The notes under the pieces: model-generated
The model's database searches: none
Seen by the model: only the letters and a program-made list of their open reading frames with translations
What the model was told of the DNA's origin: nothing
Assembly (NCBI RefSeq): GCF_026151205.1
Contig: NC_087072.1
Coordinates: forward strand, 16,817,669 to 16,881,668
Source: Bolinopsis microptera
Taxonomy: Eukaryota; Ctenophora; Tentaculata; Lobata; Bolinopsidae
Reading direction: 5' to 3'
Length of the DNA: 64,000 bases
Made by a program: the position numbers and the translations under genes
Shown here: positions 1 through 10,593 of the stretch, in pieces
How positions within the stretch are numbered: the stretch's first letter is position 1
How the letters are laid out: each line of letters opens with the position of its first letter

Positions 1-44
1 TACTACTCACGAAGTACTGTACACGATGTTTTCAACCCACGAGT
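1..44 (+). repeat. Direct repeat, copy 1 (44 bp)
   Basis: The first 44 bases of the window recur at 475-518, just before the right arm of the palindrome that follows. The copy is cut by the window edge, so the repeat unit may be longer. It suggests that the palindrome unit is itself part of a larger repeated array. Confidence 0.8.
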
Positions 45-216
45 CAGAGAGCAAGCTCAACTGACGGCTCCCAAGGATGTCGTATGCACATGTGATCTGG
101 TCAAGAATGTGGTTGGGCTGTGATTTTATCGACCATGAATACCAAGCATATAAGCAGATATTTGAATTGACTAGATTTCCACTGGTAAGCGATTCGGAAA
201 ATCATGGGCCGGCATA

Positions 217-288
217 GTGCCGGGGCGGGTATGATCCGCCAACCTCCGAGTTACATGCCTGGTGCTCTACCAATTGAGCTACCGGCCC
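217..288 (-). other. tRNA-like sequence (left arm)
   Basis: Reverse-complement copy of the 72-nt tRNA-like sequence at 595-666, carried by the left arm of the palindrome. See that entry for the fold. It is probably part of a repeat rather than a functional tRNA gene. Confidence 0.6.
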
Positions 289-474
289 TATTCAGCTCAG
301 GAATTTCTTGCACGCCTATCAGTAAGCAATCGTGTCGTTATCTCATATCTGCTGCTATTAGTACACTGCATTATATGCAGCTGGGATACTCACTGCCATA
401 TTTGTGAGTGTGCATACTGTGTGTAATGTTTTTAATTTGCGATTGGGGAGGCGGATTATCGTTGTGAAGTACTG

Positions 475-518
475 TACTACTCACGAAGTACTGTACACGA
501 TGTTTTCAACCCACGAGT
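475..518 (+). repeat. Direct repeat, copy 2 (44 bp)
   Basis: Second copy of the sequence at 1-44. It lies in the spacer between the two palindrome arms. A short tandem word, GAAGTACTGTAC, is doubled at its left edge. Confidence 0.8.
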
Positions 519-594
519 GTACTAATAGCAGCAGATATGAGATAACGACACGATTGCTTACTGATAGGCGTGCAAGAAATTCCTGAGCTGAATA

Positions 595-666
595 GGGCCG
601 GTAGCTCAATTGGTAGAGCACCAGGCATGTAACTCGGAGGTTGGCGGATCATACCCGCCCCGGCAC
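595..666 (+). other. tRNA-like sequence (Thr-type anticodon, degenerate)
   Basis: A cloverleaf can be drawn. The acceptor stem GGGCCGG pairs with CCGGCAC apart from one mismatch. An intact A-box, TAGCTCAATTGG, lies at 602-613, and the T stem is GGCGG/CCGCC. The B-box (647-655, GATCATACC) departs from consensus. The anticodon loop CATGTAA would give TGT (Thr) but lacks the invariant U33, and the anticodon stem holds a mismatch. This points to a tRNA-derived repeat or tRNA pseudogene with a possible pol III promoter, not a working tRNA. Confidence 0.6.
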
Positions 667-779
667 TATGCCGGCCCATGATTTTCCGAATCGCTTACCA
701 GTGGAAATCTAGTCAATTCAAATATCTGCTTATATGCTTGGTATTCATGGTCGATAAAATCACAGCCCAACCACATTCT

Positions 780-1120
780 ATTATACTGAAGGGAAAGGAA
801 GCAGTTCTAACGAGCTCTTCTCAAACACAAGGATACATTCTTGTGAACTCGGCTAGTATATATGAAACATTTGTCATGGAGTTGTAGAGGGAGTTATGTG
901 CCTCGCCGGGCTAAAGTAGAGGATGACCTTGCTGTACGGCAAGTTAAACAAGGATCTGAAACTACTAAGTTCCGTACAGACTCAACTCTGCACCCGTGTC
1001 AATATGTTCATTATATGCAAGCCTCTTGATTTATACATATTATGTATAATGTAGATTCAATTTTATGAATTTGAAATAAACCACATGACCGTTACACTTC
1101 ACACAATTTAAGATATTTAC
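780..1120. other. Non-coding stretch
   Basis: I see no convincing exon, RNA or repeat here. On the minus strand it would be the first intron of the Rpn6-like exon at 1121-1265. The remaining exons would lie left of the window. Confidence 0.4.
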
Positions 1121-1265
1121 CCATGGAGCTAAGAGCCAGCTCAACCTCCTTGATTTTAGCCTCATCATCTGATGTGACAGTCTGGTTTGTGATGCCATGG
1201 TAGAGCTTTAATGCTTGGTCAGGATCCTTCAGCTCAATAGATGACGCATGTTCCAACTCTTCCAT
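1121..1265 (-). CDS. First exon of a probable Rpn6/PSMD11-like 26S proteasome subunit (partial)
   Basis: Reading leftwards from an ATG at 1265, the frame is open for 48 codons plus one base and then meets a donor-like GTAAAT. The peptide starts MEELEHASSIELKDPDQALK and ends in a stretch shaped like DDEAKIKEVELALSSMG. This resembles the N-terminus of the proteasome lid subunit Rpn6/PSMD11, where a helical region with an acidic pair and an I/V-KE-x4-L pattern precedes the PCI superhelix. Only one exon is visible; the rest would lie beyond base 1 or has been lost to the palindrome. The match is by memory of the family pattern, so an unrelated helical protein or a stray pseudo-exon remains possible. 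Confidence 0.4.
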
Positions 1266-1798
1266 GCTTAATAATTATACTCGATTAGGTAATATGATAT
1301 ATAGATTAAAGATCTACATTGGAATTTAAAGATCATCATTTAGAAATAGTTCTGTAGAATGAGAGTTGACGTGAAATGCTACATTTTAATACTTTCAACA
1401 GAACTATTTAACAAACGATTTTAGGCTATCATGATATGAATGAACACAAAAGATTTAAACCTCATTTGTGTGTTTACCATTGTATCCAATTAATGCAGTA
1501 GAAGAACAATTTATCCTGTTTTATTATATAGTAGTTATGTGTTGGTTGTCGAAGATACAATCATTGACAGAGAGGTAATAGCCCCATACCTTGTCATGAA
1601 CATAATATCGAAACTACCTCTGTGATCACATCTTTCTCTGGGTGCAAAATGAATACATAATACTATATCTAAGGTTTATTAGTTTTATAGAAATTTACAA
1701 GTTCTATAGAAATTTATATTATATGTAGATTATAAACATTTTGTTTGTGTGTTTTGTTTTATGCATCTTTATACCTACTTTAGAAGATATTTTTATAA
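1266..1798. other. AT-rich non-coding stretch
   Basis: No exon, tRNA or clear repeat is seen. It separates the Rpn6-like exon from the left end of the first LINE and would hold the promoter of that minus-strand gene if it is real. Confidence 0.4.
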
Positions 1799-2497
1799 AA
1801 TGTTAGAAGTGCAGTAGGGTCAGTTTCAGAAAAATTAAGCATAAATGACATCATTGCCATAACCTTTCGCTACGTAAGCAGGAGCACCAATGCGACATTG
1901 ATTATTGGTGATTCAAACACCCGGTTCCTCAAATTTGGGGCTGGAAAAGGAACATTTGGTCACAAACTGCCTGGGAAAAGAATTGAATGTTTCACAATAG
2001 ATCAGTTAGACCCTGTTCTTTGTGTAGGATACAAGAACGTTGTAGTACACTGTGGTGTAAATAATATCAAGAGGGGAGGGGGTGATGTTAAACATTGGGC
2101 TAATGAGCTGACAAAGAAGCTCAAGAATATTTGTGATATGTGTCCATACTCTAAAGTTATAGTTTCACCCATCCTTCCAACTAGGTCCTCCTGGCTGAAT
2201 GACAGAGCCATGGAGTTTAATAGTTTATTATTTGGGTACTGTAATACTAATACTAGAATAGGCACTTTAGATTTTGGTAGTTTTGTTGATGAGGAGGGTC
2301 TACTGGACAAGCAGTTTTGTAGATACAAGAAGCCGGATGACCCAATCCACCTGGGGTCAAGCGGTATCTTTAAACTCTCCCGGGCAATTGCCCATAAGAT
2401 CCTAGGTAGCCCTGTTGATGGGAGGTTGTTCAGTGATGTTACCAAGGCCCAAAAACGATTTTCCCCACGCTCTCGTAGATCCGTAGTTATGTCATGA
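1799..2497 (+). CDS. LINE ORF1: SGNH/GDSL-type esterase-like protein
   Basis: The frame is open from 1799, after a stop at 1796. The visible core shows block I of the SGNH hydrolase fold (IIGDSNTR), block III-like GVNN, and the terminal D-x-x-H as DPIHLGSSG, which are the nucleophile Ser, Asn and Asp/His positions. Esterase ORF1 proteins are known in CR1/L2-clade LINEs, where the domain accompanies the RNA-binding function of ORF1. The start is unclear because no ATG lies at the left edge; the copy is probably 5' truncated. The stop codon overlaps the ATG of the next frame as ATGA (2494-2497). Confidence 0.75.
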   Translation, partial: NVRSAVGSVSEKLSINDIIAITFRYVSRSTNATLIIGDSNTRFLKFGAGKGTFGHKLPGKRIECFTIDQLDPVLCVGYKNVVVHCGVNNIKRGGGDVKHWANELTKKLKNICDMCPYSKVIVSPILPTRSSWLNDRAMEFNSLLFGYCNTNTRIGTLDFGSFVDEEGLLDKQFCRYKKPDDPIHLGSSGIFKLSRAIAHKILGSPVDGRLFSDVTKAQKRFSPRSRRSVVMS

Positions 2498-2814
2498 TAG
2501 CCAAACGTATATGTGAGAACTGTGTCTGCTGCAGCAAACCTATTCGTGCTGGACACCCATTTATAAATTGCAATAAGTGTGATTGCATCATTCACAAGAG
2601 ATGTAAAACACAGGAAAACATTGCCACTTTTAGAGAAAAAACTTACTGCTCAAATTGTATTCAAAATCATGATATAATTCGTTATAATCCATTCTATCAA
2701 GCACCTCACTTTTCAAACAACGAACTACTTGACAATGAACCTCACGACTATATAGACTCAATAGGTACAATCTCAAAAACTCTTGAGAACTGTCAATCAT
2801 ATCAATCGAGCTAG
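2494..2814 (+). CDS. LINE cysteine-rich (PHD/RING-like) N-terminus of ORF2, truncated
   Basis: The 106-residue frame begins MIAKRICENCVCCSKPI and shows paired cysteines and a histidine spaced like a C4HC3 PHD-type finger (CxxC, CxxC, H-x2-C, CxxC). Such fingers are found at the start of ORF2 or end of ORF1 in some CR1/L2-like LINEs. After an NPF-containing linker the frame closes at a deletion junction and the RT linker continues in another frame. The ATGA overlap with the upstream stop suggests coupled termination-reinitiation. Confidence 0.6.
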   Translation: MIAKRICENCVCCSKPIRAGHPFINCNKCDCIIHKRCKTQENIATFREKTYCSNCIQNHDIIRYNPFYQAPHFSNNELLDNEPHDYIDSIGTISKTLENCQSYQSS

Positions 2815-4680
2815 GGATGGCTACTATGATAAACAGCTCAGTTCTTGCAAAGGAGACTCGAAAGGGACCTATAAAGTCATAAATAAACTTTTAGATAAGG
2901 AATATGGCTCCAACAAATTGCCAAATGGTGAAGATATCGAAGTGGCTGCCAAACTCAAGACTTTCTTCGATCAAAAAGTAAAGACCATTTACTCTAATAT
3001 TGAGAAGGAAATTCAAAACACTTCCCTAAACGGTCAAGGTACCAAGGACTCTACTTCGATAGATAATGCAAAGTGTAGACTTAATCAGTTTAAGGAAGTC
3101 TCATTATCAGATCTTGAAACCTTAATTAAGAGTCTTCCCAATAAATCAAGCGTACTCGATGTCATACCAATGTGGCTCTTCAAGAACTGCTTACCCGAGC
3201 TTCTCCCAATCATCCATTACATCGTGAATGAATCACTAAGAGTCGGAAAGTTTCCATCTGCCCTAAAAGAAGCATCTATTAGGCCTGGACTCAAGAAACC
3301 TACCTTAGATGTTGATGAGCTGAAAAACTATCGACCGATTAGCAATCTAACTTATCTGTCCAAAATACTAGAAAAAGTAGTTCATTGCCAATTAAATGAA
3401 TATGCTGATGTCAACAACCTGTTTTCCCCATATCAATCAGGCTATAGAAAATTCCATAGTTGTGAAACTGCAGTTACCAAAATACATAATGATATTCTAA
3501 TGATGATTGACAGCAAATCGAATGTTGTGCTTCTACTCTTAGATCTATCAGCTGCTTTCGACACCATAAACCATAACCTCCTTCTTACGAAACTCAAGAA
3601 TGCGTATGGTATTACAGAACTAGCACTCAGCTGGTTACAATGTTACCTTAATAATCGCACATTCAAGGTTAAAGTAAAAAAGCCACATCTTCTGAAGGCT
3701 ATCTGGATATTGGTGTACCTCAAGGATCCATTTTAGGACCACTACTGTTCATATTGTATACCAGAGATCTTGAAGAAATTGTCACAAAATATGGTTTCTC
3801 GATACATTTGTATGCAGATGACACACAGGTGTACTTTACTTTTGATGTTCACAGTTCTAATCCTGATTTAACAGCTGTGAAAAATTGCTTTCTGGAGATA
3901 AAGCAATGGATGACAGTTAACTTCCTAAAACTGAATGATGAAAAAACAGAGTTCATTGATATAGGTCCATATGTCAGCCCAATCCAGACAATGGATTTAG
4001 GAGACCTCTCAATCTGCCCTGTTAGCAAGGCCAAGAACCTGGGATTCCTTTTCGATCACCAAATGAATCTGGACTCTCAAATAAATGCTGTCTCCAAAGT
4101 ATGTTGTTTGAATCAAAGGGACTTAGCAAGAATCGGTTCGAAGCTTTCCCATGACCTAAAAGTTCAGTTAGTTCACTCCAATATCCTCTGTTTCATAGAC
4201 TACTGCAACTCAGTCTATTATGGTATAACAGAAAAGAATCTCCATAAGCTACAAAAGATACAGAACAATGCTGCTAGATTTATCTTTGGTCTTTACGGAA
4301 AAAAGATACGTGAACCTATCATGCCTTACCTCAAAAAGCTCCACTTTCTGCCTGTTCGGTTCAGAATTAAGTTCAAAATATCACTTCTGGTCTTCAAGTG
4401 TCTTAATAACATAGCCCCTCAGTACTTACAAGGACACGTCAATCTAAGGGAAGTACGAAGACGAAGTTCCAGACTAGATGATGACTTTTATTTGTTGAAA
4501 GTTCCTCCTGCTCCTCATTTCAGACGAACAGATGCTGCATTTATGTTTTGTGGACCAAAAATTTGGAATGAACTACCCTACTCAGTGAGATCATTATCAT
4601 CTGTAGAATGTTTTAAAAATGCCCTAAAGACGTTTTATTTCCAACTAGCTTTTGATAACATTTCTAATATTTGTCCATAA
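2783..4680 (+). pseudogene. LINE copy A reverse transcriptase, frameshifted
   Basis: Residues run through the RT fingers/palm: NYRPISNL, SGYRKFHSCET, LLLLDLSAAFDTINH, then GVPQGSILGPLL in a shifted frame, and YADD in HLYADDTQVYF at about 3809. The thumb and C-terminus (FLPVRFRIKFKI, PKIWNELPYSVRS) are intact to the stop at 4680. The break lies at a run of six A at 3676-3681: the frame from 2783 closes at 3736, and the second frame is readable from 3682 on. A single-base length change in the A run explains it. Upstream endonuclease is absent. Clade assignment (CR1/L2, Jockey superfamily) is by motif memory. Confidence 0.85.
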
Positions 4681-4908
4681 TGTCTGAACTGATATGAAAG
4701 TGCATAATTTTGGTAACTTCATACAAATATTTGTTCATAAAATCTGAACTGTTTAAAAAGTCCATAATCTTGCTATTTCAACACTAAGTCTCGCTTGAAT
4801 GACTTTAATGTACATCTTTGTTGGGTATATTTTAATGTCGAAGCGTGTAATAAATGTTAGAATTTATTTATTTATTTATATTCTACTAAAAACTTCAACA
4901 ACCTCATA

Positions 4909-7607
4909 ATGCAGATTCCTCAAACAACATCAAAGAGCATTTTCTCACACTACTTTCGAAATATTGATGGAAATGGTACTAACTTTGACAAATTGGCTTT
5001 AGAATTAGCCTGCATAGACCACAAATTTTCTGTGATAGGTCTAGCAGAAACAAACATTGATCCCTGTAATAGTCAGCTGTACCAACTTAAAGACTATACT
5101 TCATGTTACCAAAAACGCTTCGTTTCTAATAAGACACAACAGGTAAAAAGGAAAGGAAGTGGAGTTTCTCTCTACATCACAACTCCTTTAACTTTAGTGT
5201 GATTGAAAAGTTATCTGTTTGTACAGAGCACTTTGAGTCCCTATTCGTAACAATAAGTAATGCTCCAGAACCAGTAACAGTTGGAGTTGTATACCGCTCA
5301 CCAAGCAATCCACTTGCTAACTTCAATGCACAGTATAAAGAAGTTCTTACTGCACTAAAAGGACATAAAGCATACATATTAGGGGACTTCAATGTTAACA
5401 TAACCAATTTATCAGGCCCAGATGAAGATATATTTGAAGAAGTTATTTATAGTCATGGGTTCACGCCCACAATATCCATTCCCACACACCAAATGCCCCA
5501 CTGCTCAAAAACGTGCATTGATAACATACACACTAATGACATTAACTCATCAACTATATCTGGAGTAATTCAGGATAGTGCTTCACATCACCAGCCCATT
5601 TTCTGCCTTCAAGTAATGAATTCTGATGCTAGTTCGGAACAGAATAAACCACCTGAAAAAACAACCATTTATTATAACTATAGTAATGCAAACCTTGATA
5701 AGCTCTGTGAAGAAATTGAAAACGACATAGATACATTCTACCACAGATGTGACTCTTTTGAATCCTTCATGGATCTGTTTCAAGAACAGATAGATATATC
5801 TTGCAAATTGGCTTCACCAAAAACCACCAAACGAAATAGCATAACAAATCCATGGATCACAAACGGCCTTATCAACTCTGTGGAGAAAAAAGCCAGACTT
5901 TATTTTGAATGGAAAAAAACAAAAACATTGTTAATACCAGATGGGGATCCGGAAAGACATAATGTTTACAAGGACTACTCAAAATATCTTAAAATTGCCA
6001 TAAAAACTGCCAAAACCAGGTATTATGCTGAAAAGTTTGAGAAAAATAGCCATAACTCCAAAAAAACCTGGCAAATAATCAACGAGCTTCGTGGCAAAAA
6101 GAAGAATCAGCTAAAAGATGACTTCATTATAGATGGAACTAGAGTAATTTGTAGGCGGACAATTGCAAACAAATTCAATAGTTACTTTACATCTTTAGCT
6201 AGTAATTTAAATGAGAAAGTTTTGTCCGACATCCAACTGTCTATCCAACCAATGCAATCATTTGTTGAGTTTATGTCGAAATCAGTCAACAGTTCAATAC
6301 ATCTAGAAGAAACTCATCCTGAGGAGATTCTTGAAATAATTCAAGAATTCGTTAATGGAAAAGCCAGTGATATACCAATAGCAGTTATCAAGAAACCGGC
6401 TTATCTCTTATCCAATATATTAGCAAATTTGTATAATACATGTATTCAAAAAGGTACGTTCCCATCCATATTCAAAATAGGCAAAGTAACTCCTATCCAT
6501 AAAAAAGATAATAAAGAAAATATTGAAAATTATAGACCTGTGTCAATATTGCCAATCTTTGGTAAGATATTTGAAAAAATAATATAATACAAACGGCTTT
6601 ATACCTTTTTCACTGCTAATGACATTCTCAGTAATGAACAATTTGGTTTTCGAAAAGGCCACTCAACCTCACATGCACTCCACAAATCAGTTGATTCAAT
6701 CACAACATCAACATCCAGTGGTAATCATGTTCTAGGAATCTTTATTGACCTAAGCAAAGCTTTTGACACTCTTGACCATGGCATTCTCCTGAGGAAACTG
6801 GAAAATTATGGGGTTAGAGGTCTAGCTCTAGGACTTCTAAAAAGCTATTTATCCGATAGATCACAGTATGTTTCATTTCTCAACACTACATCAGAGACTA
6901 TGAATGTAAAATATGGAGTTCCCCAAGGTTCCATACTAGGCCCTCTACTTTTCTTATTATATATGAACGACATAATAAACTGTTACAAAGGCGATGAATG
7001 CAAATTTGTGCTCTATGCTGATGACACAAATATATTTATCACTGGACCGTCCAAAGAATCAACATACTTGAAGGCCAATAAAGTTCTTGATTTCGTATGC
7101 AAATTCATGAGAAGTAATCTCTTACATATAAATATGTCTAAATGCTGCTACATACATTTTCTACCTGCATATGAATCTGATGAAACCTGCGCCAGAGTTA
7201 GGCCGTATGCCAATGAAATGACAAATCACAAGGAATATTTATAAATGGACACAAAATTGTCAAGGTTAGCAACACCAAATTTCTTGGTGTAGTAATTGAT
7301 GAAAAACTTAGCTGGGGACCACATATAGAATATCTAAGAAAAAAAATTAGATCCACTACAGGAGCACTTAACAGGATTAAACATTCAGTTCCAGGGGAAC
7401 ACTACCAAAAAATATACTCTGCATTATTGGAATCACATCTTGCTTACGGAATAAGTGTTTGGGGCTCAGCCCTCAAAGACCAACCAAACGATAAGCTGTT
7501 CATAACTCAGAAACGTTGTATAAGAATCCTTTTTGGAGACCTAAATGCATACCTTGACAAACATGCCACTTGTGCACGAGCCAGACCCTATACAAAACAG
7601 AGGTTAG
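4909..7607 (+). pseudogene. LINE copy B endonuclease-reverse transcriptase, left part, broken
   Basis: The AP-endonuclease domain begins at 4909 with FDKLALELACIDHKFSVIG and LAETNID. A frame slip at about 5190 moves it to the frame containing VTVGVVYRSP, ILGDFNVNI and the SxxH catalytic region. RT follows: ENYRPVSILPIFGKIFEKI, then a nonsense codon TAA at 6585-6587 in otherwise continuous frame, then FGFRKGHST, DLSKAFDTLDH, GVPQGSILGPLL and YADD (about 7017). Another frame slip lies near 7240, after which GVVIDEKLSW and the C-terminal LFGDLNAYLDKHATC region continue until the Copia insertion. Two slips, one stop and one insertion make it non-functional. Confidence 0.85.
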
Positions 7608-7782
7608 TGTGAATGTTTGTATTTCCATTAACATAGTTTTAATACTTTCAATTACTACTATATAACTGTTTCAGGTGATATGTTCCCTGTTTATGTGTCT
7701 TAGGCTAGTGGAGCCTTGTTTGATATCCCTTCCCTTATACCCTTGGTGTTTCATTGCTTTCACTGGTACTTGCCATTTCACA
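7608..7782 (+). repeat. Copia 5' LTR (175 bp)
   Basis: TG...CA-bounded repeat, matching the 3' LTR base for base as read by eye. It is followed directly by the putative primer-binding site. Confidence 0.9.
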
Positions 7783-7795
7783 TTGGTAGCAGGAA
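7783..7795 (+). other. Putative primer-binding site of Copia element
   Basis: TTGGTAGCAGG directly after the LTR. TGGTAGCAG is complementary to the 3' end of eukaryotic initiator Met-tRNA, the usual primer of Copia elements. Only about nine bases match before divergence. Confidence 0.6.
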
Positions 7796-10158
7796 GTGAA
7801 CCTGCTGATTTGAGATCTACCGTGATGACAGGTGGAAACTCAGAGGAGACACCTGCACCAAGCTTGGGTAACAATAGGACTGGATACAAGGCTCCACCGG
7901 CTTACAAGGAAGGTCGCTGCTATGAGGACTGGAGGTTGGACATTGATCTGTGGAGTGAGTTTACAGCTCTTCCCAAGAAGAGGAGGGCAACTGCGTTTCT
8001 TTTGGAGCTGAATGAAGGAAAAGTCAAGAACCATGTTAGATCCTTGGGCAAGGAAGTGCTCATAGCTGAGGATGGCTTGGAGCAGATAATAGCTCGATTA
8101 GATAAGATCTACAAGGAAGACTCGTCACATAATAGCATATAAAATATACTGTAAGTTCGAACAGTATGAAAGGCGCGATGAAATGAATCTGCAGAGTTAT
8201 ATATCTGAGTTCGAGAAGTTGTACGACGATCTGAAAAAGCACAAGATCGAGCTGCCAGAAGAAGTACTTGCATATAGAGTATTGAACAGTGCCAAGCTGG
8301 CACCAGAGAAAGTCGATCTTGCATTGGCAACTGTGAAGAGTATGACCTATGCAGAGATGGCAAAAACGATAGGGAAAATTTTCACACGACTCCCAAACAC
8401 CGACAGTCAGCAACACGGAAGTGAAACTACTGTGATAAAGAGTGAGCCAGAAGAGTGTAACTTTACCTACAACAACAACTGGAGACGAGACTCTAGAGGA
8501 GGTTCAAGAGGTTCAGGGAGTTACAGTGGTCCGTACAGAAATAACCGAGGAACCGGTTCAATAGCGGCTGTTTTGAGTGTGGAGAAAAGGGCCATATTGT
8601 TCGTTTTTGTCCAAAGAAAGCAAGAGGTGCTCAGTACTTCGCGGAGGAAGAAATGGAATCAGAGAACTCTGGAAGCGCCTACGTGACTCTGATGGTAGAA
8701 GAAACCACCTGCACCCTCATTCAGGAGAAGCCCGATTTCAGCTCTCTAGTGTTCGAGACACTATCGTGTGCAGTCATTGATTCTGGCTGCACAAAGACTG
8801 TGGTTGGAAGAAACTGGGTTGAACAGTATGCAGAAACATTGGGAGAAGAAGAAAGACGGATGATGACTCCAACTGAATGTGCAACCCCTTTCAAGTTCGG
8901 AGATGGTAAGAAGGTGACCTCAGTTGAAAAGATAAAGATACCAGGGAGGATAGGGACGCAGAAAATACTCATCGATGCAAATGTTGTGAGTTGTGACTTA
9001 CCCCTACTATTGAGCAAACCCTCTTTGAAGAAGGCAGGAGCAGTAATTGACTTAACCAAAGACACAATGATGTTCAACGGAGAACAGGTCAAATTGCTTG
9101 AGTGTAAGTCAGGACATTACTGTGTACCCCTGTGCAACAGAAGGAGATGTCTCAGTGACTCAAGTGTGCAGTTGGTATTGACAGTTACTGAAGATACTAT
9201 GGGTGGCACAGATGAAAAAGAAATGAAAAAGAAAGCCTCGAAACTGCATAGGCAGTTTGCTCATGCTCCAGCATACAAGCTGCAGAGTATGTTGAGGAAT
9301 GCAGGCTTCACTAAGAAAGAGTTTATGAAGGCTCTAGAGATAGTATGCAGTAACTGCGAAGTGTGCCAAAGATATGCTAAGCCAAAACCAAGACCGGTTG
9401 TCGGGCTGCCAAGGGGAACTGTCTTCAATGATTGTGTGGCAATGGACTTGAAAACTGTGCAAGGACAGATGTCAGGAGGATATTCCCCGTACCAGTTTGT
9501 CTTGGGAAAGAACCCGCCATTGCCAAATGTGGTAGATAATCATCTTCCTGCCTTGGAGGAGAAAGTTGCCAGTAGAAATCTGGAAGACAATCTGAGAGCA
9601 ATGAGGACTGCATGTGAGAAGTTCATAAAAGCAGAGAATAGTGCTAAAATCAAACGTGTCTTGCGGTCACAGGTTTGTACCTGTCAAGACACTGTGCTGG
9701 AGATGGGTGATACTCCAAGATACTATTCTGAAGAAGTTTCACTTGAGCAGAGAGCTTCTAGAGAGAAAGAGTTGAGAATTCCTACGACAAGCACGGTAGT
9801 AACTGCTGACACCCGCGAGTTGGTAACTCAAGTCATAGTGCCTACGGCAAGTAGACAACAAGAGTCTGTAGAAAAGATAGAGCTCCCCAAAGTGAAGACA
9901 CATCTTCTCTTTCGAGCAAAATACCCTGAAGACGGAGAAGAAGAAACATGGGAGAAGGTTTATATTCACAGTAGAGCAGGTAAAGCCTCTGGAAAATATG
10001 CTAAGTGTCTGAACATTCAGCTCGATGGGGAAAGCACTACCCAATGTGTGGACTGGTCTGAGCTTGTTTCCGAGTGGCACGCTGATCCAGAACAAGAGCA
10101 AGAACAAGAGCATGAAGTCATGTTCAACAATGGAGAGATGTCTGAGGCAACGTTTTAA
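7786..10158 (+). pseudogene. Copia gag-protease-integrase remnant
   Basis: The gag core (7825-8142, YEDWRLDIDLWSEF onward) breaks at a stop near 8140 and resumes in another frame at 8183. A CCHC zinc knuckle, CFECGEKGHIVRFCPKK, lies at about 8566-8616 in a third frame. That frame leads straight into the aspartic protease DSG motif (AVIDSGCTKTVVG, about 8775). Next come the integrase H-H-C-C region (LHRQFAHAP ... CSNCEVCQRY, about 9244-9370) and a first core Asp in VAMDLK. The rest of the catalytic core is deleted, leaving a late integrase piece (GYSPYQFVLGKNPPLPN). The frame ends at 10158 with no RT. Confidence 0.8.
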
Positions 10159-10312
10159 CCGAGATGAGGTCAAATTTGTTTGGGTTCCGACAGGATTGCA
10201 ACTGGCAGACTGCCTTACTAAGGCAGGGGCTTCATCGGGGCTACTACGTGGGACTATTGAGGATGGGAAACTTCCCAAAGCTGTATTAGCTTTATTGTTC
10301 AATGGAATTTAG
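10142..10312 (+). pseudogene. Copia RNase H C-terminal remnant
   Basis: The readable stretch VKFVWVPTGLQLADCLTK is the hallmark end of the RNase H domain in Copia polyproteins (x-W-x-P-T/S-x3-QLAD-x-LTK). It lies in a different frame from the upstream integrase piece, so the preceding RT and most of RNase H have been deleted. It is followed by about 200 AT-rich bases and the purine tract. Confidence 0.75.
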
Positions 10313-10517
10313 ATCGCTTATTTGTTGGTTCCAAAAACAATTGAATTTTATGAATTTTATGTGTGATGTATTAGTTCGTATTCGAACGTTTTTTAAAGAC
10401 AGTTTTTAAAGAGTTGAATAAAGGTATATATTTATTATTTTTATCATAATTACAATTTATCAGATAAATTGGTCCCATTCGAGCACAAGCGTTTTTATCT
10501 ATTTAAGTTTTTAATAA

Positions 10518-10536
10518 AGAGAAAGAAAGGGGAGAT
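10518..10536 (+). other. Polypurine tract of Copia element
   Basis: The purine run AGAGAAAGAAAGGGGAGA lies directly before the TGTGAATG start of the 3' LTR, the expected site of plus-strand priming. Confidence 0.75.
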
Positions 10537-10593
10537 TGTGAATGTTTGTATTTCCATTAACATAGTTTTAATACTTTCAATTACTACTATATA
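10537..10593 (+). repeat. Copia 3' LTR, left piece
   Basis: The first 57 bases of the 175-bp LTR, interrupted by the RTE-like LINE. Its last 12 bases form the left copy of that LINE's target-site duplication. Confidence 0.9.

Larger units (their letters stand above)
104..779. repeat. Large palindrome (foldback) with 263-bp arms
   Basis: Bases 104-366 and 517-779 are reverse complements of each other along their length, as far as I can follow by eye, separated by a 150-bp spacer. Each arm contains one tRNA-like sequence, so the structure is two tRNA-derived units placed head to head. It could be a foldback MITE or an inverted duplication of a tRNA-derived SINE. There is no coding capacity. 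Confidence 0.85.
1799..4880 (+). mobile_element. LINE copy A (CR1/L2-type non-LTR retrotransposon, internally deleted)
   Basis: In order it carries an esterase-like ORF1, a cysteine-rich segment, a fused and shortened ORF2 with reverse transcriptase, and an ATTT-rich 3' tail at about 4860-4878. The apurinic-type endonuclease expected between the zinc finger and the RT linker is missing. The sequence jumps at about 2770-2800 from the cysteine-rich protein straight to the linker before RT, so roughly a kilobase has been lost. One further frameshift lies in the RT. The copy is dead. The protein closely resembles the copy at 19508-21602. Confidence 0.85.

Noticed and set aside
595..666. Functional tRNA-Thr(TGT) gene
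   Set aside because: U33 is missing, the anticodon stem is mismatched, the B-box is altered and the sequence sits inside a palindromic repeat.
2002..2595. 197-codon minus-strand frame
   Set aside because: Antisense to the LINE ORF1 esterase domain, which is the coding strand by motif content.
9739..10302. 187-codon minus-strand frame
   Set aside because: Shadow of the Copia remnant; the plus strand carries zinc knuckle, protease and integrase motifs.
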